The translations under genes were made by a program, and so were the position numbers. The notes below the pieces were generated by a model, which had not been told where the DNA came from, did not search any database, and saw nothing but the letters and a program-made list of their open reading frames with translations. DNA of 40,526 bases from Candidatus Ornithospirochaeta stercorigallinarum. Its GTDB lineage: Bacteria > Spirochaetota > Spirochaetia > Sphaerochaetales > Sphaerochaetaceae. The DNA lies in NCBI GenBank assembly GCA_018711525.1, contig DVIF01000072.1:1-40526 (forward strand), given 5' to 3'. Positions 19,101-27,795 of this stretch are shown piece after piece; the stretch's first letter is position 1, and every line of letters starts with the position of its first letter.

Positions 19101-19285
19101 CCCGGAACAAGGTGTCCGAAATGAGGCAGACCTGTTGCGAACGGAGGTCCGTCATAAAACACGAATTCATTATCTGCAGGTCTGGAATCGATAGACTTCT
19201 TGAATACGTCATGCTCTTTCCAGAATTTCAGAATCTCCTTTTCCATCGAAGGGAAATCCACCTTGTTATTTACTGAGTGAAACAT
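16157..19285 (-). CDS. ileS: Isoleucyl-tRNA synthetase (appears eukaryote-like/type 2)
   Basis: [55 protein letters not shown]; likely start [15 protein letters not shown] at 19285 instead of 19336. Confidence 0.95.
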   Translation of the reverse strand: [1042 protein letters not shown]

Positions 19286-19368
19286 CGCAAAAACTCCTAT
19301 CTCGCATATATTAAAGAAAAGAAGTATCATCTTCAAGTATCAAGGAAAAAGGAATAGAATTTAGACGT

Positions 19369-20721
19369 ATGCTCAGATACCCGGTAAACGACAGACTCAA
19401 GGATTTCTCTTCTGTTTTCAGTCATAACGGATTCTCCATCTACCTTGTCGGAGGAGCGGTAAGGGACTTCCTTCTAAAGAAGGAAAACCATGACTACGAC
19501 TTCGCCACAGACGCGGAACCGATGGACATGAAAAGGATGTTCCGCCACACAATAGATACGGGGATCAAACACGGGACGGTGACCATCCTCTACAAGGGTG
19601 GAAGCTATGAGGTGACATCATTCAGGACGGAGGAAGGCTACAGCGATAAACGGCATCCGGAAAGGGTTCAGTTCGTAAAAAGCCTCTCCGAGGACCTCAG
19701 AAGGCGGGACTTCACGATAAACGCACTCGCCTGCTCACTTCCAAAAGGGGAGATCATAGATGAGCATGATGGGATCAGGGACCTGAAGAAGAAGGTCATA
19801 AGGGCCATCGGTGACCCTTATGAGCGTTTCGAGGAAGACGCACTGAGGATGCTCAGGGCATGCCGCTTTGCTTCCAAACTCTCATTCGATATTGAAGAAG
19901 AGACCCTTGATGCGATGAGGAAGATGGGAAAGAACATATCTGCAGTCTCTGCAGAGAGGATAAAAGAAGAGGTATTTTCCCTCATCCTTTCAGAGAGTCC
20001 TGTTAAAGGACTTGAATACATGAGGATCTCGGGGCTCATGGAGACCGTACTTCCAGAGCTCTATGCTACCTATGGCATAGAACAGGGTGGGATTCATACG
20101 GATGACGTGTATCATCACCTGTTGAGAACGCTGTACAGGGCGAAGGAGAACGGACATTCGGATAGAGTCCGTCTTGCAGCTCTTTTCCATGACATCGGGA
20201 AAGTGGATACAAGGAGGAAGGGAAAAGAGAGGGAATATACCTTCTTCGGTCATGATATAAGGAGTGCGGAGCTGTATGAGGGTATTGCAGAGAGGCTGAA
20301 GACCAGCAATGAGGAGAAATACGCAGTCAGCCATCTGATAAGAAACCACATGTTCTCGTACGACCCATCATGGACGGATAGTGCAGTAAGACGCTTCATA
20401 ACCCGTGTGGGGAAAGAGAACATCGATGAACTGATCGACCTGAGGATAGATGATGCAGAAGCAATCTCAGGACGAGTGAATCCATTCATGCTGGTATCCC
20501 TCATCGAAAGGATCAACAAGGAATATGAAAGGAACAGCGCCCTGACACTGAAGGATTTGAAGATAAAGGGAGATGACCTCATCAGGGAGAAGATAATAAA
20601 TCCTTCCCCTGCGATGGGAAGGATTCTGAACACTCTTCTGGATGAAGTGATTGAAAACCCTCAGCTCAATGAGAGGGAAAGTCTTTTGAAAAGGGCTAGT
20701 GAATTAGCCCGAGAGCTGTAA
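19369..20721 (+). CDS. cca: tRNA nucleotidyltransferase (CCA-adding) with HD domain
   Basis: IYLVGGAVRDFLLKKENHDYDFATDAEP, EDALRMLRACRFASKL, AALFHDIGKVDTRR. Confidence 0.88.
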   Translation: MLRYPVNDRLKDFSSVFSHNGFSIYLVGGAVRDFLLKKENHDYDFATDAEPMDMKRMFRHTIDTGIKHGTVTILYKGGSYEVTSFRTEEGYSDKRHPERVQFVKSLSEDLRRRDFTINALACSLPKGEIIDEHDGIRDLKKKVIRAIGDPYERFEEDALRMLRACRFASKLSFDIEEETLDAMRKMGKNISAVSAERIKEEVFSLILSESPVKGLEYMRISGLMETVLPELYATYGIEQGGIHTDDVYHHLLRTLYRAKENGHSDRVRLAALFHDIGKVDTRRKGKEREYTFFGHDIRSAELYEGIAERLKTSNEEKYAVSHLIRNHMFSYDPSWTDSAVRRFITRVGKENIDELIDLRIDDAEAISGRVNPFMLVSLIERINKEYERNSALTLKDLKIKGDDLIREKIINPSPAMGRILNTLLDEVIENPQLNERESLLKRASELAREL

Positions 20722-21436
20722 GCGCAAGTTTCGCAGCCTGCTGCTCTGCGCTTTTCTTGTTCTTCCCCACTGCCGGTCCGTATTCCTTATCAAGGACCTT
20801 CACAGAGACCGAGAACTCCTGGTTGTGGTCTGGTCCGCTCTGGTTCACCAGACGGTACTGAGGAAGCATCTTCCTCCTCTTCTGCAGATATTCCTGGAGT
20901 TGTGTCTTATAATCCTTGAAATCGAGACTGCCTTTAAGATATTTCTCTATCTGGCCACTGATGAAGGAGAGGGTGTATTCCCTGGCTTTATCAAGCCCCT
21001 GATCGAGATAGATGGCGGCGATGACCGCTTCCATCGCATCGGCTAGAACCGCTTTCTTATGCTTTCCTCCCTGAAGCTCCTCCCCATGTCCCATGAGAAG
21101 ATATCTGTCAAAGCCCATCTCAAGAGCAATCTCAGAAAGGCTCTCCTCACTTACGACAGATGCCTTTATCTTCGAAAAGTCACCCTCATGAAGGCTTTTG
21201 AAGGAAGAAAAGAGATACTCGGCGGTAATCATGCCGAGGACGCTGTCCCCAAGGAATTCAAGACGTTCATTGTTGTCCACATCCTCCCTCTGCTCATTCG
21301 CATATGAAGTATGTGTGAACGCAAGATTGAGATATCTCAAGTCGTTGAAATGTAGATTATGTTTTTCCTGAAAAGAGAAAAGCTCCCTCTCACGCTCATG
21401 CGTAATCCTGGGAGCTTTGATAACCTGAGCGTCCAA
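20696..21436 (-). CDS. rnc: Ribonuclease III
   Basis: AFTHTSYANEQ, NNERLEFLGDSVLGMITAEYLF, DAMEAVIAAIYLDQG and C-terminal dsRBD KKSAEQQAAKLAL. Confidence 0.95.
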   Translation of the reverse strand: MDAQVIKAPRITHERERELFSFQEKHNLHFNDLRYLNLAFTHTSYANEQREDVDNNERLEFLGDSVLGMITAEYLFSSFKSLHEGDFSKIKASVVSEESLSEIALEMGFDRYLLMGHGEELQGGKHKKAVLADAMEAVIAAIYLDQGLDKAREYTLSFISGQIEKYLKGSLDFKDYKTQLQEYLQKRRKMLPQYRLVNQSGPDHNQEFSVSVKVLDKEYGPAVGKNKKSAEQQAAKLALTALGLIH

Positions 21437-21437
21437 T

Positions 21438-21680
21438 TCAGCTCAATTCCTTTGCCAGATAGCGTACGGCATCACCGACGGTTTCAAATTCGTTAGCCAT
21501 ATCATCACTGATAGTGACACCGAGTTCTTCTTCAATTGCATAAACGAGCTCGTAGGTATCAAGACTGTCCGCCCCGAGATCCTTTCTGAAATTGGCATCC
21601 ATCGTAATCTTTGCCGGATCGATCGATAACTTCTCTACAACGAGATCCTTAACTTTAGAAAATACTTCGTTTTCTGTCAT
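21438..21680 (-). CDS. acpP: Acyl carrier protein
   Basis: RKDLGADSLDTYELVYAIEEELGVTISDD, phosphopantetheine Ser in DSLD. Confidence 0.97.
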   Translation of the reverse strand: MTENEVFSKVKDLVVEKLSIDPAKITMDANFRKDLGADSLDTYELVYAIEEELGVTISDDMANEFETVGDAVRYLAKELS

Positions 21681-21697
21681 TTCAAACCCTCTTCAGA

Positions 21698-21883
21698 TTA
21701 TTCCTCATCCTTTACAACTACCTGCTTTCCAGCATAGTAACCGCACTTAGGGCAGACGCGGTGTGAAGGAATAAGGTTTCCACATGTCTGGCATTCGCTC
21801 AGATTTGGAGCAGAGAGCTTCATGTTAGCTGCCTTTCTTGACGCAGCCTTTGCTTTTGATGTTTTATACTTAGGAGTTGCCAT
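21698..21883 (-). CDS. rpmF: 50S ribosomal protein L32
   Basis: MATPKYKTSKAKAASRKA...SECQTCGNLIPSHRVCPKCGYYAGKQV. Confidence 0.95.
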   Translation of the reverse strand: MATPKYKTSKAKAASRKAANMKLSAPNLSECQTCGNLIPSHRVCPKCGYYAGKQVVVKDEE

Positions 21884-22184
21884 TTGTAAACCTCTTCTAT
21901 GTTATTTTTTCCGACATCTCACGATATTAACAAAAGTAAAATATCGCGTCAACGGTTTTTAGAAAGAAAGCCTGAATGAAATCCGCTCTTTTCCTGACAC
22001 CAAACACCAAACTGTTGAAATAATTATACACTAAAAGTACAATAATGAAAGAAAAATGTTTAGAAACAGCCTCTATTTTCTCAAATAAAACTTGAACACA
22101 GTCTATAAGTTTTCACTGAACATAAAGCATTCAGATGTCATATTAAGACTATTTGTAAACATACATATTCATTTCCCAGTTTTG

Positions 22185-23510
22185 CTAATTTACAGGAGAA
22201 ATGACGACGGAATCGAATTCAACTGCATTATCTGTGAAATAATATTCACCATTTGGCATGATGTATCCTGAAACAGGAACACCTCCTGCTTTTCCTTGAA
22301 AATTGATGTTTCCTCTACTTCCCTCTGTAAACATAGTGATTGTAACAGAGTCTCCTTTTGGGGTGATGATAGAATAGCTTTTTTCTTCCTTGCTATCAAA
22401 ATCCACTATAGTTACCTTTCCATCTTTGAAATAGTAGAAGTAATCTTCAGTTACTCCATAGACAGAATTATCAGGGAAATATATGGTGCTGTCACATTCA
22501 TATTCAAGCTTCTGATCATCCTTGAAGAGAACTCTTCTGATAGCAGAACCCCACTCAAAATAGAATTCCGACAGCCCCTTCTGTATCGATTCCTCATAAA
22601 GATTCAGATCCTTAAAGGATTCAGGCACATATTCTGCCTCGACGAGTTGTCCGTTTTCCGCAAAAAACTTAGTGCTCTCTCCTTCTTTGAAAAGATAGCT
22701 TATGCCATTGAAACCGATTTTTATTTCATAGCCATCAGAGAATTTAAAAGAATTTTGTTTTCCTTCCGAAGAAATTAACTTTATTTCTGTAAGACTATAT
22801 GCTGTTCCATTAATGGTGAAACCACCGTTCTTGTCCTCTGTGTAATGTTCGTAGAAGATATTGCCGAATCTATCAAGCCATACATAGCCTTGAACATCCC
22901 TAGTCCAATAAGTATCAAGAGTCAAAGTTCCATTGTCATTAAATGTAAATTTGTGAAAGCCGATTGGCATGCTATTATTTTCCCATGATGCTATTTGAGA
23001 AAGGAAAACATTATTATACTCATATGTTCCACTACCATCGGTATACCATTTCTGTGAAGTCGAACCATTGAGAAAATAGAATTTTCCCGTGATCTTATCG
23101 ACAACGAAAAGAAGGGCATCATCATCGTCAGGAGTATGCACCCAGTCATCAAACGGCCAGTAATTGGGATTATCGGGAGATTGAATATTTATGAAGTCAA
23201 AGCGGCTGCGCTGTTTATAATAGGAGACTATTTTCCCTTCAAGAACATTTTCTCCAGTCTCATCAAGCAAAACAATATCTTCTATCTGTCCATCTTCATT
23301 TACTGCTATGAAAACAGCATCATCACTCAATGCTTTTCCTGAAACACTTCTTGCCCGAAAAACTTCTGAATAAGACATAGCACCAACAGCTTTCATCTTG
23401 TCCCAATTATTACCTATAGGCAAAGACCGAGGATAGCCGCTTTTAACACTTCCATCACATGAAAGGAACAGAACGGCAATGCAGAAAAACAATAAAGCCA
23501 GCTTCTTCAT
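22185..23510 (-). CDS. Predicted lipoprotein of unknown function
   Basis: MKKLALLFFCIAVLFLSCDG lipoprotein signal; 441 aa, Tyr/Asn/Asp-rich; no family recognised. Confidence 0.75.
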   Translation of the reverse strand: MKKLALLFFCIAVLFLSCDGSVKSGYPRSLPIGNNWDKMKAVGAMSYSEVFRARSVSGKALSDDAVFIAVNEDGQIEDIVLLDETGENVLEGKIVSYYKQRSRFDFINIQSPDNPNYWPFDDWVHTPDDDDALLFVVDKITGKFYFLNGSTSQKWYTDGSGTYEYNNVFLSQIASWENNSMPIGFHKFTFNDNGTLTLDTYWTRDVQGYVWLDRFGNIFYEHYTEDKNGGFTINGTAYSLTEIKLISSEGKQNSFKFSDGYEIKIGFNGISYLFKEGESTKFFAENGQLVEAEYVPESFKDLNLYEESIQKGLSEFYFEWGSAIRRVLFKDDQKLEYECDSTIYFPDNSVYGVTEDYFYYFKDGKVTIVDFDSKEEKSYSIITPKGDSVTITMFTEGSRGNINFQGKAGGVPVSGYIMPNGEYYFTDNAVEFDSVVISPVN

Positions 23511-23594
23511 AACAACTCCTATATCTAGGATACCCTCTAAAAAATAAAAACTACAAGAGAAAAACTCTTGCCCAGTGAAACAGGAAACAGTATT

Positions 23595-24074
23595 TCAGAG
23601 CTTTACCACATCCTTGAGCTCGGCATTTGCGGCTTTCACAAGATCCTCTACTTTAAGACACACTTGATAGCCCCTCTTTCCAGCACTTACATAGATACGC
23701 TCGAAGATGAGTGCGCTCTCATCGATTATTGTCTTGAACTGTTTCTTCATCCCGATCGGGGAGCAGCCTCCATGCACATAACCTGTAAGCGGCAGGAGCT
23801 CCTTCTGCCTTATCATCTCGATATCCTTCACCCCTGCCGCCTCTGCAGCTTTCTTCAGGTCAAGCTCATAGGCCGAGGGGATGCAGAATACGAAATGCTC
23901 CCTCGCTTTCTCAGAATATGTGACAAGTGTCTTGAAAAGTGCGTCCTCATCCTCACCGAGGGCCTTGGCGACCTCCACTCCTCTTACATATTTCTCAGCA
24001 TCGTATTCAAATGCCTCATAATCTATCTTCGCAGCATCAAGAAGACGCATGACATTGGTTTTCTCACTTTTCAT
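23595..24074 (-). CDS. ybaK: YbaK/EbsC-family aminoacyl-tRNA deacylase (Cys-tRNA(Pro) deacylase-like)
   Basis: EDALFKTLVT, KAAEAAGVKDIEMI, TGYVHGGCSPIGMKKQFKTIIDESAL. Confidence 0.9.
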   Translation of the reverse strand: MKSEKTNVMRLLDAAKIDYEAFEYDAEKYVRGVEVAKALGEDEDALFKTLVTYSEKAREHFVFCIPSAYELDLKKAAEAAGVKDIEMIRQKELLPLTGYVHGGCSPIGMKKQFKTIIDESALIFERIYVSAGKRGYQVCLKVEDLVKAANAELKDVVKL

Positions 24075-24124
24075 AGCTAGATGATATCTTTTGCAAAAGA
24101 TTGAGACAACATATAATCTACCTT

Positions 24125-24415
24125 ATGAATTTGAAAAGGCTTCTAAGGCAGATATTCCTCATCCCTGTATATCTATACAAAGGGCTATTGAGCTCATTCG
24201 GCGGTCCATGTTGCCGTTATACGCCATCATGTTCGACATATTTCGTAGAGGCCGTCCTGAAACACGGGATATTCAAGGGTACGATACTGGGATTTGCAAG
24301 ACTTTTCAGATGCAGCGGCAGATACCTTGGGGGACCAGACCCAGTACCTGATGAGTTCTCCTTCAAAGAGATGAAAGAGAAATACAGGATCTACAGGAAA
24401 CCTAAGGACTACTAA
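24125..24415 (+). CDS. yidD: Membrane protein insertion efficiency factor YidD
   Basis: YLYKGLLSSFGGPCCRYTPSCSTYFVEAVLKHGIFKG...RLFRCSGRYLGGPDPVPD; likely start MNLKRLL at 24125. Confidence 0.92.
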   Translation: MNLKRLLRQIFLIPVYLYKGLLSSFGGPCCRYTPSCSTYFVEAVLKHGIFKGTILGFARLFRCSGRYLGGPDPVPDEFSFKEMKEKYRIYRKPKDY

Positions 24416-25029
24416 CCCTCTTCATGAAGGATGGATGAGACGAAAGAGAAAAGGACCCTCATCGCATTCTCATTGTAACCACCTTCAGGGATTATGATAT
24501 CCGCATACTCCTTCGTCGGCTCGATGAAATTATAGTGTCCTGAGCGTACGACCTCGGTGTATTGCTTTATGACACTCTCCATCGTCCTCCCCCTCTCCGT
24601 GATGTCCCTTTTGAGCCGTCTGATGAATCTGATATCCGCAGGGGTGTCCACATAGATCTTGAGATCGAGAAGGTTACGTATCCTCTCGTCATAGAGCACC
24701 ATGAGCCCATCAAGGATTATTATCTTCTTCGGCTCGAGATGCACCATCTCCTTCTTTCTGGAATGTGTGACGAAATCGTACTGCGGCATCATGACGCTCC
24801 TGCCTTTTTTAAGGTCCATGAGGTTTTCAAGCATCAGATCCATGTCGAATGCATCAGGATGGTCGAAATTGACCGCCGTTATATTCTCATTGTTTACCTG
24901 AGGAGCGCTCTTATAGTAGTTGTCCTGCTCAATGAGAAGGCACTCGGAAGAGATTGCCTCTATCCTTTTGACAACAGTGCTCTTTCCACTTCCCGAACCA
25001 CCTGTTATACCAATGAGCTTGACACTCAT
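24412..25029 (-). CDS. udk: Uridine kinase-like
   Basis: MSVKLIGITGGSGSGKSTVVKRI, NFDHPDAFDMDLM, IILDGLMVLYDERIRNLLDLKIYVDTPADIRFIRRLKRDITERGR. Confidence 0.88.
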   Translation of the reverse strand: MSVKLIGITGGSGSGKSTVVKRIEAISSECLLIEQDNYYKSAPQVNNENITAVNFDHPDAFDMDLMLENLMDLKKGRSVMMPQYDFVTHSRKKEMVHLEPKKIIILDGLMVLYDERIRNLLDLKIYVDTPADIRFIRRLKRDITERGRTMESVIKQYTEVVRSGHYNFIEPTKEYADIIIPEGGYNENAMRVLFSFVSSILHEEG

Positions 25030-25030
25030 G

Positions 25031-25984
25031 CTATATCCTCTCAAGCTTGTAGCTTGTGGTGGACCTCCATGTCAGTCCAGGCTCAAGATAGCATCCCTTG
25101 TATTCTGGATGGTTCACGAAATCCGGATAGTACTCGCTCTCAAGGCAGAAGCCCATGAAAGGACCGACGGGGATGCCGTCATAAGCCTCATAATCGGAAG
25201 AGAGGAACTCTCCCGTATAAAGCTGGACACCTGGCATGGTCGTCTTCATCGTAAGCCTTCTATCCCCTGCCTCTGCAACGACCTCACCCTCAAGGCCAAG
25301 ACAGAAGCAATGGTCATAGGCTCCTCCACGGCGCTCTCCTATCCTATGCGGGGAGAGGAAATCAAAATCCGTCCCTTCTACTTTGTCGATAGAGGCAGGG
25401 ATGAGATTATCATCAACCCTGATGTATTGCTCTGCATCAATCCTGATCAGATGCTCTCTTACATCCCCTCCTCCGTTGAGATTGAAATATGCATGGTTTG
25501 TGACATTCACAGGACATCTCTTATCGCTTCTCACCTGATAGTCGATTGTAAGCACTCCATCGGATGAAAGGAGATAGGTGACCATCACCTCATGGTTTCC
25601 TGGGAATCCCGCCCTCTCTTTCGAAAGAAGAGCAAGGGTGACGGAATCATCTGAAAGTCCTGCGATTTCGAACACCTCATCTCCATAGTTCCTGCTGCCG
25701 GAGTGGAGGCTGTTTTCTCCGTCGTTCTTATCAAGCGTATACACATCACCATCCATAAAGTAGGATGCATTCCTTATCCTATTTGCAAAGGGGCCAACGA
25801 CCTCACCCATATATGATGGTGCGTGGATATACGCCCTGTAGTCATCAAAGCCAAGAATTGCGTTCTTTCCATCCAGTGTGAACCTATTGAGGATCGCACC
25901 CTGCGTAAGCACTGAAAAGGAATATTCTCCGACTGTTATGCTGATTTTCTTCCTTCCCTCTCCAAGATCGACAGTCTCAACCAT
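25031..25984 (-). CDS. galM: Aldose 1-epimerase
   Basis: GPFANRIRNASYFMDG, NDGENSLHSGSRNYG, VTNHAYFNLNG, YDHCFCL. Confidence 0.9.
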   Translation of the reverse strand: MVETVDLGEGRKKISITVGEYSFSVLTQGAILNRFTLDGKNAILGFDDYRAYIHAPSYMGEVVGPFANRIRNASYFMDGDVYTLDKNDGENSLHSGSRNYGDEVFEIAGLSDDSVTLALLSKERAGFPGNHEVMVTYLLSSDGVLTIDYQVRSDKRCPVNVTNHAYFNLNGGGDVREHLIRIDAEQYIRVDDNLIPASIDKVEGTDFDFLSPHRIGERRGGAYDHCFCLGLEGEVVAEAGDRRLTMKTTMPGVQLYTGEFLSSDYEAYDGIPVGPFMGFCLESEYYPDFVNHPEYKGCYLEPGLTWRSTTSYKLERI

Positions 25985-27792
25985 TACTCTTTCTCCTCCG
26001 TTTTCAATACTGCCAGGAATGCAGACTGTGGAATCTCGACATTTCCAACCATCTTCATCCTCTTCTTTCCTTCCTTCTGTTTTTCCAGGAGCTTACGCTT
26101 CCTGGATATGTCACCACCATAGCACTTGGCTGTGACATCCTTTCTATATGCACTTATGGTCTCCCGTGCTATTATGCTCGATCCTATTGCAGCCTGGATT
26201 GGAATCTTGAACTGCTGACGCGGAATCTCATCCTTGAGACGCTCGCAGACTATCCTGCCCCGCTGCTGGGCATTACCTTTGAAAACAAGCTGGCTCAGGG
26301 CATCGACAGGCTCACCGTTCACAAGGATATCCAGCCTTACCAGGTCCGTCCTCTTATGCCCTATCACCTGATAATCGAAGGAGGCATAACCGCGGCTTAC
26401 GCTCTTCAGGCGGTCATAGAACTCGAACAGGACCTCGCTTAGGGGCATATCATACCTCAGCTCCACCCTCTTCTCATCCAGATAGTTCATGGCAGTCTGC
26501 ACACCACGTTTCTCCATCGAGAGGGTGATAATGGGACCGACATACTGGCTAGGCGTTATTATCGAGGCCTCGATATAAGGCTCTTCTGCATAATCGACCC
26601 TGGAGGGATCGGGGTATTCAAGAGGATTGTCTATCTCAAGCGTCTCACCGTTCTTCATGTGGACGATATAACGTACCGAAGGACTTGTAAAAACAATCGA
26701 GAGGTCGAACTCCCTCTCTATCCTCTCCTGAATGACCTCAAGGTGCAATAGTCCGAGGAAGCCGCATCTGAAGCCGAAACCGAGAGCTGCGGAGCTGTCT
26801 TTCTCATAGACAAGGGATGCATCATTGAGCTTAAGGCGCTCGATTGCATCGCATAGCTCCTCGTAATCATTGGTATCCACAGGATATATGGAGGAGAAGA
26901 CCACAGGTTTCACCTCCTTGAACCCTGGAAGAGGCTCTGAGGCGGGATTATCTGAACGTGTAACGGTATCGCCGACCCTGATATCACTTATAGTCTTGAT
27001 TCCTGCAATGAAATAACCTACATCACCAGTAGTAAGCATGGAAGAGGGGGAAAGCGTGAGTTTGAATATGCCCACCTCCTCAACCTTATAAACAGAACCG
27101 GAATGCATGAAACGTATCTCATCGCCGGCTTTGAGTGTCCCTGAGAAAAGACGTGCGTGTACTATGACGCCACGATACGGATCGTAATGGCTGTCGAAAA
27201 TCAGAGCCCTCAGAGGATCGGAATCCTCCCCTGATGGAGATGGAATCAGATTGACAATCGCCTCAAAAAGCTCATCGACCCCCTCTCCCGTCTTTGCACT
27301 TACCTTTACCGCCATATCCGGATCCAGCCCTAGGTCATGGTCTATCTGATGCAGACAGCCATCGATATCGGCACTGGGAAGGTCGATCTTGTTTATCACG
27401 GGAATGATCTCGAGATTATGCTCCATCGCAAGATAGAGGTTTGCAATCGTCTGCGCCTCAACTCCCTGGCTTGCGTCAATCAGCAGGAGAGCACCCTCGC
27501 AGGAGGAGATCGCCCTGCTGACTTCATATGTAAAATCGACATGTCCCGGGGTATCTACGAGATTAAGCTCGTACTCCTTGCCGTCCCTGGCTGTATAAGG
27601 GATTGTGACCGCCTGGCTCTTGATTGTGATTCCCCTCTCCCTCTCGATATCCATGTTATCGAGGATCTGGGTCTGCTGGGGGCCACGTGTAGTGACAAGG
27701 CGGGCCCGCTCTATGAAACGGTCCGCCAAAGTACTCTTTCCATGATCTATATGTGCGATGATACAGAAATTTCTCTTTCTAGATGTCTCCAT
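25984..27792 (-). CDS. lepA: Elongation factor 4
   Basis: RNFCIIAHIDHGKSTLADRFIE, DTPGHVDFTYEVSRA, C-terminal KCYGGDISRKRKLLEKQKEGKKRMK. Confidence 0.97.
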   Translation of the reverse strand: METSRKRNFCIIAHIDHGKSTLADRFIERARLVTTRGPQQTQILDNMDIERERGITIKSQAVTIPYTARDGKEYELNLVDTPGHVDFTYEVSRAISSCEGALLLIDASQGVEAQTIANLYLAMEHNLEIIPVINKIDLPSADIDGCLHQIDHDLGLDPDMAVKVSAKTGEGVDELFEAIVNLIPSPSGEDSDPLRALIFDSHYDPYRGVIVHARLFSGTLKAGDEIRFMHSGSVYKVEEVGIFKLTLSPSSMLTTGDVGYFIAGIKTISDIRVGDTVTRSDNPASEPLPGFKEVKPVVFSSIYPVDTNDYEELCDAIERLKLNDASLVYEKDSSAALGFGFRCGFLGLLHLEVIQERIEREFDLSIVFTSPSVRYIVHMKNGETLEIDNPLEYPDPSRVDYAEEPYIEASIITPSQYVGPIITLSMEKRGVQTAMNYLDEKRVELRYDMPLSEVLFEFYDRLKSVSRGYASFDYQVIGHKRTDLVRLDILVNGEPVDALSQLVFKGNAQQRGRIVCERLKDEIPRQQFKIPIQAAIGSSIIARETISAYRKDVTAKCYGGDISRKRKLLEKQKEGKKRMKMVGNVEIPQSAFLAVLKTEEKE

Positions 27793-27795
27793 ATG

